From Entomortierella parvispora (Eukaryota; Mortierellomycota; Mortierellomycetes; Mortierellales; Mortierellaceae), in NCBI GenBank assembly GCA_963573315.1, contig OY752153.1, forward strand, positions 992,001 to 1,056,000: DNA of 64,000 bases, written 5' to 3'. Positions within the stretch are counted from its first letter, which is position 1; the number at the start of each line of letters is the position of its first letter. The translations under genes were made by a program, and so were the position numbers. Positions 52,604 to 63,686 of the stretch are shown piece by piece. The notes beneath the pieces were generated by a model. That model searched no databases, was not told the DNA's origin, and saw only the letters and a list, made by a program, of their open reading frames with translations.

Positions 52604-54124
52604 ATGCTCATACAATCAAAAAAACTGATCCTCACCTTCATTCTCTTCTCCAATCTAATCCTCGCCCTCATCTACCACCATGTCAGTTCCCTCGCCAACA
52701 ACCAAACCCTGACCGCCTCTGGCTCCAGGAACGCTAAATCCCATAACCAACAGCGAGAAAAAGAGCTCTTGCTCCACAAGGGCGTCGTCTTCAGGCCCTC
52801 CAGCGATCCCAAGGAACGCTACCTGGCCTACTTGCCCCACAGTGGCTTCCACAACCAGAGAATCACCCTCGAGAATGCCCTCTTGTTGGCCAAATACCTC
52901 GACCGGACCCTTTTGGTTCCGCCAGTGTTTTTGGGACCCGCCACCGAGTGGCGGCTGTTTGATATCCTTTTGAGACGAATCTTGCTGCAGACAAAACGAG
53001 GACTGGATCACTGTGGTCGGATTCCCAAAGGCGAGCCCCTACCGGCCGAGTGCCTGAACTACTATTCCTGGACAACGGTCGAGTGGGATTTCTTTTACGA
53101 CATGGGAAAGATTCGCGAGAAGCAACCTTGGCGTTTCCGGGCCGACCATTCCTTTTCCTGGATGGAAACCCACCTGGGCATCGATCGGTACAAGGACATC
53201 AAAATCGTGGAGGATCGAGCCCATTATGACTATCAAATTTACGACAACCCCAACTCCGAGACGCCTTTGAACAAGGCCCGCTACATGCGACGCTTGGATC
53301 TCCAGGAGCTGCAGGACATCCCTCATCGCGTCCTGCATATGGGCTCCCTCTTTGCCACCGGTCGCGTGTTGGCAGAGTTGCCAGAACACAAGGAATACCA
53401 ACAGTTCTTGAGACGGACCATGATCTTGTCAACCCCCATCCTCGTCAAGACCTCCAATGCCATTGTGGAGAAGCTGGGTGGACTCGGTGGCTTTATCGGT
53501 TTGCACTTGCGAGTCGGCGATGGTATGTTTGTGGAACCCGCTCCTGCCAATATCGAAAATATGTTCAAGAACCTGGTCAATATCACGGGTATCACGCCTA
53601 TTGCCAACTATCAAAACCAAGGATCCGTGGCGGGCAAGCAACTGGCAGCACCTTTGAGATTGACCCATCAAGAGTGTCGGGCTCGCCAAGCGGAGGGAGG
53701 GAAATTCAGGACGATTTACATTGCAACCGACGGCGTGTATCCAAGGAGAAATATCTTGTTCCGCAAACTGTTTGATCATTTCCCTTGCATCTTTACCCTG
53801 GACGACTTTTCAGAGCACTTGCAGGAACTCAAGGAAATGCGGAATACGGACGGTGTAGGCTTGAGCAAGGATCTGATCCCCATGGTCGACGCTGTCGTCT
53901 CGGCCAAGGGACGGTACTTCCTTGGCACTCCCAAGAGTACCTTTTCGTAAGTCATCCTTGACCCTTGTTCGTTTTTCTTCCGACTCTTTTCTCTTGTAAT
54001 TTCAATTGACTAATCCCCCAATCCGCTTTGATGCTTTTTCTCTGCTTGTAGAACATATGTTCAAAAACAGTTGCATCCTGCCTTTGTAGAAGGGCTCTAC
54101 GACAAGGACGGAAACCCTGTTTAA
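52604..54124 (+). CDS. Type II membrane protein, O-fucosyltransferase-like (471 aa)
   Basis: Exons 52604-53946 and 54052-54124; 1416 nt, Ser codon split by the intron. A short cytosolic N-terminus and one transmembrane anchor (LILTFILFSNLILALIYHH) give Golgi/ER type II topology. The catalytic region starts at the N-terminal fucosyltransferase motif (GFHNQRITLENALLLAKYL, RTLLVPPVF) and includes FIGLHLRVGDGMF (the conserved HxRxGD donor-site motif) and TIYIATDGVY, then DAVVSAKGRYFLGTPKSTFS (the C-terminal donor-binding motif). This is the GT65/GT68/plant-type O-fucosyltransferase superfamily as found in fungi. Acceptor unknown. Confidence 0.8.
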
Positions 54125-54539
54125 AAACCATAACGACTCTATGCTTACCGTCCATTCTCTTTTTTTTCTTTTCTTCATTTCATCATTTTCTTTGTACAAT
54201 TATCTCTTCTACATAACTTTCACATCTCATTCTTCCCCTTCTATCATCATCTATGACATTTTCTTCTTCCATCTACCTTTTTTTTTAACCATGTACCATT
54301 ATCCTTTTTCTGTTTTCTCTTTTTCAAACCATCTAAAAATGAACTCCGCCATCCTTCCCCCCTCATCCATTGTCATCTCCAGAAATATACCGATGCACTC
54401 GATTAGAGTATTCAGTGAAACGAAATAATAAAAAAGACACACGCACCGATGCTACGCAAACAAAAGATCACATCCATTTCAGAGTGAGAAGGGTGGGAAA
54501 AAAAAGGTATATCTAAAAATCGAAAAAAGATTCTACAAA
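54125..54539. other. Intergenic, T-rich convergent 3' flanks
   Basis: C/T-rich 3' flank of the fucosyltransferase-like gene followed by the 3' end of PIG-S (-). AATAAA-like sequences occur at ~54426-54431. Confidence 0.5.
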
Positions 54540-56965
54540 CTACTTTGTCTTCTTATCCTCCTCTCCCGTCACCTCCTCTTCCTCCTTCTGTTCCTCTTCC
54601 TTTTTGGCCAAAAGCTTGGCCTTGGCTTCCTTCTTGGCTGTCGCGTATTTCTTGAGCTCCTTCAACAAAGACAAGAACAGGGGCACGGAAATGGGAACAA
54701 ACAAGGGCATGTAGATAGCGTACTTGTGTTCGTCTGGGAAGTACAGCATCGACACCATAGTGGGATCAAAGAACGCGCTCTCGGCCTTTTCCAAAGCATC
54801 CCTCGAATGACGTAATGCCTCCTCGACCTTAGATCCAGAAGAGGATGACGACGACGATACCTTGACCTTTTCACAAGCCTCCTTGATATCCCAAAGCGCC
54901 TGCGTCACATCCTCCTGAATCGGGTCCAGAACCACCATATTGGGCGTATCGGCAACCAGTCGACCGAGAGAGCTGAGGGTCTTGACTGAATCCACCAAGT
55001 TCTCGCTGATACGCTTCCTGATCAATTGATCGAGTTCCCAGGTCGTCATGGACGTCGCCTTGTTCTTTTGGAAAGTGATGGGGAAAGAACCCGAAGGCAC
55101 AGAGGTCGAGAGGTCGGACAAGCCCAAGAGATCGCGCAACTGACTCAAGAAGATCTTCATGACGGGCTCGAGATCAGGTACGGTGAGAACGGGCTGAGTG
55201 ACTGGGCGGTTCAAAACCGTGATGCCGCCCCATCGAGGGATCAAAAACGAGTTGGTCTTGGATCGAGGTGCTCCTGGTCCTGACTTGATGACTAGAGGAC
55301 TTTGCTCTGCTGATGGAACATAGACCAAAAAGTTGAGTGAGGGCAAAGAGGAGACCGTGGAAGCTATCAAGTAGAAAAGTCGCTATTATTAGACATTATC
55401 TTTTTTATCCTTTCGCAATTGCTTAAAAATGAACTCAAAGTTCACCCAAAGGGATTCTTACCAAGACTCCACTCGGCAGTGTTGATAAAGTTGGGCAACT
55501 TGTCCGGGGTCAAGTAGTACTCCTTGGAAGAAGCATCCAGATCTGGCTGAAAGGTCAAGGAAGCGTAATGTTGAACCTGGGACTCCACTGTAAACTTCGA
55601 GATCACCGACATGGTCCTCAAGAAAGGCGCCAGATAGGCTAAAACGCAAAAAAAGCAACATCAGCCATCGTTAGAACGTGTCAAACGTGTCACTCTTTCT
55701 TCCTTGTTTTCCTCATACCCTTCTCCCCTATTTTCTCTGTTATCAACTTGGCCCAATATAAACTTTACCATTGATGGCCTCTTGCATCTTCCACTCCCGA
55801 ACTCCATTCGAAGCATCGCCACTGAAAAGACTAAAAGTCAATTGATAACCCGATGCATATTTAACGGCCGTCTTGACTTTATCCTTGACTTCCCCTTCCT
55901 CGTCCTGACGGTCCAAAAGCTTTTGAATCTTTGATCTCTCTGTTCCAAAAACGCGCTCCAATGTCTCTGCCACGGTGCTTGAGATCTGATCAGAAGTCCA
56001 ATCCGCCACTTGAATCCACCCCTGACGCTGACTCTTGATCGAAACACTCGTCTTGGCTCCAGCCTTGGATGCACTGGGGCTGATATAAAAGTCGTACGTG
56101 CCGGGCACAGAACTGGGTCGATCTATGTCCGGGTTAGGAATATAAAACCAAAAGGGTGGCAAGGGGGTAAAGTCAGCATCATTCCTTCATATCAAGCATA
56201 ACGTACTAGAATAACCTTCAGCCAGCGCAATGGTACGTCCTTGTCATTCTGAACCTCTGTGCCCAACTTACCAAGGATATCCTGCTCCTTGACTCCCTTC
56301 CATGGCTCATCAACCAGGACGATCTCCAAAGGAAGGGTTTGGAATCCTGATGATGAGGTTCCCTGAACTTTGTTGATAATCTCGGATACAATGGCCTTGT
56401 GCTGTTGCTCCTTGTTGTCTTGTCCTGGTAATGACACAGAGTCTGAAAGGTGCACATTAATCTTCAATGGGAAATCTGGGCGACACGTCTATAACCGTTC
56501 CAAAGAAAAGAGATGTACCGCCAGAGTCAGTAAAAAAAAAAGAAATGGACACAAATTACCGAAACTGTGAGAGAGCGATATGCTCCTGTTAAAGTCGTGC
56601 TTTTTGAGAAGAGGAGGTTTCTGTATCTCTTCATATTTCATTTTTCCTACCGACCACTGGCCCCATTGTTCAATCTCATCAAAAGGCAGCTCAGCTCTGT
56701 AGACGCGTGTCGTCTTCCACCAGAGAGGGAGGCCTAACAGGATCGCTATCCAGATCGACAGCAGAACCAGACGCCTTGTCCTGTCTAACAAGATGATTTT
56801 TTTACAGCCGAGAAGGAGAAAAGGGGGATAAAGTATTGGAACGGCTGTCAGCACCAAAGGGCTTTCTTTTCTACTGGTTAGGGCATGCTTCTACAAGCAT
56901 GCATGCGTAAATGCATGCCGAGATGGGATACCTTGGGCAGCGGCTCTGTCTTTGGGTAATGTCAT
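54540..56965 (-). CDS. GPI17: GPI transamidase subunit PIG-S (Gpi17), 579 aa
   Basis: ER membrane subunit of the complex that attaches GPI anchors. Exons: 56965-56932, 56784-56651, 56488-56272, 56122-55769, 55638-55462, 55363-54540; 1740 nt, phases consistent. Exon 1 is only 34 nt (MTLPKDRAAAQ) and is required to reach the family signature RRLVLLSIWIAILLGLPLWWKTT (first TM). Later marks are GYQLTFSLFSG, YLAPFLRTMSVISKFTV, NSFLIPRWGGITVLN, MTTWELDQLIRKRI, and FFDPTMVSMLYFPDEHKYAIYMPLF (second TM). The 3' end of exon 3 is uncertain: a GTAAGT donor at 56271 with a CTAAC-branched acceptor keeps frame, while a later donor does not. The C-terminus is a Lys/Glu tail. Confidence 0.9.
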
Positions 56966-57640
56966 CAATGAGAGTGTATTCTTTCTCCTACTGTCCTGCA
57001 CAAATGAGTTGATGTTGTTCCTGAAGGGTGCGTTCCTGAGCAGAGCAGTAAGAGATGATGCATGCATTCTCATCGTGTCCGCACGAAAGACGTTTCGTGA
57101 CTGCGATCCCCATCACCTTGCCTCCACATGTCGCCGCGCTCAACAGTTTCTCTCAAAAAAAGGTTCATGTTCGCTCACACCTTTGCTTTCTGTTTCTTCT
57201 TTATTACTCGCATCCGCCCATCTCATTGCTTCATAAATACACAATGAGTGTAAAATCGAAAGAAAGTAAAAAAAAAAAAAAGAAACGCGGTATCCGTATC
57301 TATCCTGTTTTATCCCTTACACCGTCAGCTGGGCAAATTTGCCAGGTGCTTTTGGTTTTGCAATTGTGAAGGTTGACACAAACTCCTTGAGACAACGACA
57401 AGAGGGTCGAGGAGGAGGGCGAAGTTGAATTGGACTCAAGAGCCAATGGCTGCAACCAAGGACTAGAAAGGCAAAAGTATTGAAGCTTCAGTACCGTCCA
57501 ATTCGAACCGTTGAACACTTATCAAGGGTTGCTTTGCCAGATATCTTGGACAGCCTGATCGCAGCACCAGTTACGGCCACTTGCCTTTTTTTATCTGATG
57601 ACATATTTGGTGCCATTGCCGGCAATACGAACATCCAAGC
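56966..57640. other. Intergenic upstream of PIG-S
   Basis: No gene recognised. An A run lies at ~57270-57282. GCATGC-type palindromic sequence lies around 56895-56920, inside the first PIG-S intron. Confidence 0.4.
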
Positions 57641-57641
57641 A

Positions 57642-57900
57642 GTTGACAAGAGTGCTGACTCTGTCGGCCGTACTTGAAAGTCCATCACAAGGGATGGGCT
57701 CGTCATCTGGCTTGCGCTTGCGATCTGTATTCGACTTTAGATATCAAGTCAAACAAGCATGCTAGAACTGTCGCGTCTCGAGTTTCGCAAAGAAATACCA
57801 TCTCTTGGTGATCTCCCACCATATAATCGTAGAGCACGAAAGGTGATAGCGATGAGCGGTATTTCCTACTGAGCTGGATTTGTTGTGGATTGTGTTTTCA
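57642..57900 (-). pseudogene. Protein-coding relic of unknown family
   Basis: A minus-strand frame reads LSRKYRSSLSPFVLYDY, MVGDHQEMVFLCETRDA, LACLFDLISKVEYR; one base later another frame continues with RKRKPDDEPIPCDGLSS and VNCLDVRIAGNGTKYVIR to a stop. Both blocks look like real protein. The junction near 57725 could be a single-base insertion or an acceptor (CGAATACAG) for an unseen intron. I do not recognise the family. Confidence 0.35.
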
Positions 57901-58049
57901 GAGGACGGGCAGTTCGGTTCCATCAGTTGGACCACGCGCAAGGAACTGATAAAAAGAGTGTACGGGGAAAGCAGCATTGGTCATTCGTACGCTTTCACTT
58001 TCCATTGTTTTGATCCTCCTTTCAAATCATCAACAGCTCCATCTTCTCC

Positions 58050-58098
58050 AACCCACATCCACACACACATACACACACATACACACACATACACACCC
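58050..58098. repeat. (ACACACAT)n microsatellite
   Basis: CA-rich tandem repeat about 160-210 bases upstream of the Fanzor gene start. Confidence 0.8.
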
Positions 58099-58257
58099 CA
58101 TTACCCATCTTTACTGCACCCTCATTCACCCTTTCGTGGACACAAGCCTGTATGCTTTTCGTTACATTTCGCTACCGTCTGGACCCTGCCAGTGCTAGAC
58201 AAGCAAAAGTAATGACACTAATTTTCTTCTTTAAATACAACAATGGCATAGATTACC

Positions 58258-61200
58258 ATGGGGATCCAGGGCCTTGCAGCAAGGATCAAATCGACCGATG
58301 GAGTTGAGGAGGACCTACGAGGATTCACCTGTCATGTGGACTGCGCCTCCATGTTTTTCGGAATAATTCACAGTCATGGTTTTCACCTGGATGTGGCGTT
58401 CGCAGCCAAAAATGCTCGGCGTCAGGTAGCTTCGCCCACTGTCCCAACGAGCGCGTCCACACCACCGTCAACAACCATTCCGAAGCGACCAGGAGCAGAT
58501 GAGGCCACTCTGCATCCAAAACGCGCCCGGGTGGATCCTTCAAGCCAAGGCACCCCTTATGGCATTGTGGCAACGATGCAGGATATGCTGGCAGAACAAC
58601 CATCCCAGATTCGTTTTAACCAAGACAGGTCTCTGGAAGCAAACGATGCTGATGAAAGGAGCGTTGTACGTATATCTGCTCTTCATAAAGAGAGTCTGAT
58701 CATTACAACAAGAGTCATACCTTTTCGATTAGAATACTAACCGTTTCAATCGCACTGCTTTTTAGGATTATCGATCCTTGGGGAAGACAATCGATCGAAT
58801 CCTTGTATCCTACTTGAGCAAGGATCATACAACACTTCACTTTGACGGCTCCCGCTCCCTGGAGAAGGAACTTGCTCACAGAAAACGCGACCAAACCTTG
58901 GAGACGCGAGTAGGCAAGCTAGAGAAAGACTATGACGAGGGCAGGATCGGGAATACTACCCAGCTATACAAGAGAGTGAAGGCTTCGTACCGAGTTCCCG
59001 CGAGCGCAATCAAGGATATCATCACACAGCTCCATGAAAGCGGATGGAAAATATGCCAGTGTACCCACCAGAGTGACACATGCATTGCAAACCGCGTGAC
59101 GAATGCCCAACCACCAGATAATGTCAGGATCATTACCAAAGATTCTGACTTTATGGCATACGAGTCGGTGACTACAATCACGATGCCCGTTGGTCGGCCC
59201 TTGACTTGGACCACTTTCAGCAAGCAGGCACTATTGGACGAACTCGAACTCCAAACTCCAGCGCATCTCGTACTCGTTTCTGTCTTGACGACCAACGACT
59301 ATACCGCAGGCATGCCACTCTACCAACTGGCATCGAACGTGGCCAAGGTTAAACAGGTTGTGACGGGGAGCTCTGACATTGTCAGCAAAGATGACCAGGC
59401 AAAATGGATTTACCAGAAAATCGAAGAGTACGTCCATGCCATACATCAGACTGCGGAGAAGTCAAAGGAGGCAGCTATCGCGAGTTGCCAGAAACGTCTG
59501 AAGAGAATCGCCAACCCTTCCCCGGTAAAGGCCCACCAGAAGGATCTTCGACGAATAGCCAGTGCCGACAAGCAGCTGAGCGTGTTAGCCAACAGCTTTG
59601 ACAATGCAGTGCGGGCATTTGTTCACTGTGAGGAGACAGCCCTAAATGCAGATGGAACCAGTCCAACGCTGGACATTCACCAGCGCCTTTTGTCCATAGT
59701 CAACAAAGTGGAACTCAAGAAAGCGAAGCGAAGTTGGAGCCGTTTTGCCCTTGGCCTTGCAAAACCACCACATACGGAGCCGCCATTGGCACCACCAGCA
59801 CCAATAGCCGAATCGGGCCCCATAGCACCCTCAACAGACGTGGCATACTCTTCGACGTCCGTCCAGCCTGTCCCTGACCCGAGCCGTGCACAGAAAAGGG
59901 AGCAGAAACGACAAAGGAAGACGGCCCGGAGGACGCAGGAAAGAAGAAAGAAGAAGTGGGAGAAATCAAGGTTCGTATCTTTTTGGGAACTAAAAGACAA
60001 AGTTGCATCAACTCCATCGTTCTCACATATCGTTCATGTACCTCTTTAGATTTCGATCTCGGACCGACCTGAATGATCGATATCTTCCCCAAACAGTTAC
60101 GCTGAAGATTGCAAGTCCCATAGACGACGTTGAGCTTGCGAACCTGACGCCTTCGACGCCCAAAAAACCAAAACCGCGTAAACCAACTGCCAAGTCCGAT
60201 CAGCCACCGACTTCCCCGGTGAAAAAGACACGCAAGAAGGAGCTCCCTATTCCCACATCACCGACAGCGGGTCCAAAGGCTCTTAAAAAATCCTTCAAAT
60301 CTGCTTTTGCAACCGTTACTCTGACCACGGGTTCTCTTCATGGGTGTCTCTTGCGTGCCACAAATCTCTCCAGAGAAGAGAGCACTCTAGTAATCCAGCG
60401 TCTAGATCAGGCTGTCTCCATCACCAACAGTGCCAAGCATTATGTACTGAAGATGATGGAGATGAGGATTTTGCGGCACCTGATTGACAGCACAGGGGAC
60501 GAGTTTCTGGAAAATGTCCTGGATTCAAAGTCTGACTGGCTAGAAAGATTCGTGCAGAATCTTTTATCGTTTGTCATGCGAGGCTCTTCTGACATGAAAA
60601 GTGGTCGCCGTCCTGTTAAGGAACAATCCAAGGATGCAGTGGCTGAAGCACAAAGTACCTTTGACAAATTCAAGGAGCTCCACCCAGAGTTCGAGGCATT
60701 AAACCCGTCCAACCTACCCCTGAGCAATGTCATTGCTGAGCTGACACCAAGAATCGGTCTAGCGATCAGGCTGCATTATCGCAAATTGCCCACCACTCTC
60801 TGCAACAAGGTACTGAGCGAAGTGGTTTTTGAAAATTGGATCAATGCATTCTAAAAAAATTGATTCTAATTGAAGAATACTCTTGCGTGCTGCAGTTGAC
60901 AAAGTTATCTTTAGACTGCACTGAGCTTATGGGGGTAGTGGATGACGAAAAGGAATCAGATGTTGCCATCAACGACGCCATCAACGAAGCCGAACTGTCC
61001 GCAGATGACGAAGAGTCCGACGACGACCCAAGGAAAGCATCCCAAAAGATGACGTTTTTTAAGAAGGGCCACTTGAGACTTTGCTGGCGTTATTTGCTGC
61101 AGATACCGACATGCGTAAAACAGCCAAAGTTTTGTATCCAAGCAGGGATGACAGACTCTTTCATTGACCTGAAGGAGGAGGCTCTGGTGGCATTACTGTG

Positions 61201-62686
61201 GGGGGTAACGGCAGGACGAGTGAGCGACATCTTGACGACCACCGTCTGCAATCGACAACGTGCCACTCACCTCCAGAAAAACTCCTACGGAAATGTCATT
61301 AAACAGTTGTTTGTCGGAGACCGGTCCAGTATCAAGGCTGCCAAGAAAAAACAGACACCGTACGGGAAGAAAATAACCTCTATGGACGAGCGGAGCAACG
61401 CCTTTCCAGACTTGTACGGTCAGCTGGCGCTGGAACAATACAACAAGAGACGGATTAACCACTACCGGAGACTGCACAACAACTCCCTCACAGCCCAGCA
61501 GCCATTGTCCTCCTCGTCGGCACCATCGCTGGTAGCCCCTGAACCACCTCGACTCCCCATGCCACCCCGGGTGTCTGGACAATACAGATACGCGCTGAAT
61601 AACATGATTCGAACCGACGGGCATGAGATTCAGATCCTCGCATATGATCTTTACAAGCCATGGAAATCGTCGAGGCACAAACAGTTCATGAGGAGGATTG
61701 AGACCTTGTATCCCGACAAGGACAGATTGGTTGCTGAATTCGGTCAAGATCTTGAATCTGTTGTTGTTATCGGAATAGATCCAGGAGAGGTGGTCAGTGG
61801 CGCCTTTTGTGTCACCTTGCCGGGAGAAAGGGTTGTCAACCTGACGGTGAAAAGGTCATCGCTTTATCAGCCGACGCTTGCATTCCGAGAATGGGCGGAG
61901 CATTGCAAACGGGCCCAACCAACAGCAGGATCAAACGACTGCATAGGTCCTTCCTTGTGGGCTTGTACTCAGCAGGGTCAGGACCAAGATAAACCAACTT
62001 TGTTGCCTTCGGTGCACGACCTGCAAAACGCCCTACATCAGCTCAATTACCACGATATCACAGCCATTGAAGACAGACACCGGCAGTACTTCCAAATTGA
62101 ACCTTTAATACACGGGTTTTATTCGTCAGTAACCTGGAAGAAAGCGGCTCACGACCACAAGAAATCCAAGCTTGCAGAAATGGACCTTGCGGTGAACGGT
62201 GTTTTAAAGTTGGTGGAATTGGCGTGCCAAGGAGTTCCTATTCAAGACAGGAGGGTTCTTTTTGTACTGGGCAACGGCAAATTCAAAACAGGATTCAACT
62301 TGACGTCTCTCCACACCACTTTCCTAAGGCGTCTTTTCCAAAAGGTAAAAACACACATGATCTTGGTAGTATCCACGCGCTCTCTCTCTCAATGATTATA
62401 TATTTTCCCTCGCTCATGATAGGTGCAGGCATTGGGCTACAAGGCCGTCATTGGCGACGAATACCTATCATCGACAATGTGTCCCACGTGCATAGGCAAG
62501 AACGTCGCGACACGCCTTGCAAAACCCTCCATGAGGACGTGTGCATGCACGCAGTGTGGCCGATGGATCCACAGAGACTGTGTGGGAGCACACAACATTG
62601 CGATAATCGGAGAGCGATATGTCCAGCAGCAAGACCGACCCCCACAGCTCGCGCGACCCCCACCTTCTTCCCTCCAACCTCTATAA
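58258..62686 (+). CDS. Fanzor nuclease fused to an N-terminal FEN1/XPG-like nuclease domain (1361 aa)
   Basis: Five exons: 58258-58665, 58766-59970, 60050-60809, 60896-62344, 62423-62686; 4086 nt, every junction in frame. The start is certain because FEN1/XPG proteins begin MGIQGL immediately at the N-terminus. Residues 1-~330: FEN1-like fold with D28 (HVDCASMFFG), D262 and D264 (TKDSDFMAYES) and D314 (TTNDYTAGMPL). Residues ~500-600: basic, Lys/Arg-rich linker. Residues ~625-1361: Fanzor, the eukaryotic TnpB homologue, with RuvC-I at D1086 (VIGIDPGEVVSG), AIEDRHRQYF (E1183), GNGKFKTGF, GDEYLSS (E1287), zinc finger C1294-x2-C1297...C1316-x2-C1319, and RuvC-III D1326 (HRDCVGAHNIA). Such proteins cut DNA guided by a non-coding RNA from their own 3' end. 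The intron 60810-60895 (CTAAT branch, CTGCAG acceptor) joins the two halves; without it they would be two genes. Confidence 0.85.
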
Positions 62687-62692
62687 TTTGAA

Positions 62693-62838
62693 CTTATAGT
62701 TATTTTTATCTCGTCTGGATAACGGACTAAGAGATACCTCATTTTACAGCTCATCGTGATCCTCACTTATAGTTATTTTTATCTCGTCTGGATAACGGAC
62801 TAAGAGATAGCTCATTTTACAGCTCATCGTGATCCTCA
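62693..62838. repeat. Two perfect tandem 73-bp units with internal hairpin, just after the Fanzor stop
   Basis: Unit 1 is 62693-62765 and unit 2 is 62766-62838; they differ at one base (62737 C, 62810 G). Each holds an inverted repeat TATCTC...GAGATA (62707-62712/62731-62736 and 62780-62785/62804-62809) with an inner GTC/GAC pair. Each also ends with a copy of the last Rpn3 codons and stop. Seven bases separate the Fanzor stop from unit 1. This could be the right end or guide-RNA region of a Fanzor element, or a local duplication of the Rpn3 3' end. Confidence 0.85.
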
Positions 62839-63650
62839 TCCATATCCTCGTCAGCCTCTGCAATCTCTTGCACCAGAGTCTTTTCCTGATCCCTTGCTGC
62901 CTCCAACTCGGCAGCATCCTGGTTAGGGGTAACCTTAAGGGGGAAGCGCATGGCCTAATGATCATAAAATAAGGAAAAGAATTAGCAAATTAATAACCAG
63001 TATGAGGACATGATTGACCTGAAGTGAGCGAGACATCCTCGTTCTTTGTCTTTCTCTTCGCGCTGGTTACCTTGACAGAGTCGTTGTGCAACTTCAGACA
63101 GAATCCAATACGCTGATGGAAGGCGTGTTGAGGCTCGTTCGTAGAGTAGATATCGACATTCTCCTTGGATCGCATGAATCCCTTTTCGTGGTCAATTGTC
63201 GCATCAATAACTCCGTCGCGGATGGACTTGGCCACAATATACTCTGCATCCTCCTCGCTGTCGAGATGCAACTTCAAGCAAACATCCCTCAACGAAATAC
63301 GTGAATACGAGAGCGAAATCATACGGATACCAGTCTTGATGACGTTGTGGCGAAGACGCAGGATTAACGTGTAGTTCTTGTCTGCATTGAACGTAGCCGC
63401 ATGAGTGGCCAAAGTCTCTTGGAACTTTGTCAAGTCTCCGACGCGCACCGCCTGTGTAATCTGGAAGTAAGGCACAAGAGCCTTACGAAGCACAGGTTGA
63501 CGGAACAATGAACGCTCAGGAATCTCACCCATCAAGAGCTGCACAATGATCAACAACTTGTTTGCCTACATAAAGAAAGGTTGGCGATATAGATTAGTCT
63601 CTTGACTTTCCATCCTATACCTTATATAAGCATAGCGCAGCGATCCATGC

Positions 63651-63686
<36 letters not shown>

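Noticed and set aside
56207-56271. Longer PIG-S exon 3 ending at CTA/GTACGT
   Set aside because: That end is phase 0 and puts the next exon out of frame; the GTAAGT donor at 56271 keeps frame.
62817-62828. C-terminal HDEL on the proteasome subunit as an ER-retention signal
   Set aside because: Rpn3 has no signal peptide and belongs to a cytosolic/nuclear complex; the match is the end of an acidic tail.
62693-62838. The 73-bp repeat as a target-site duplication of the Fanzor element
   Set aside because: Both copies are on the same side of the gene and directly adjacent; no copy was seen on the 5' side.
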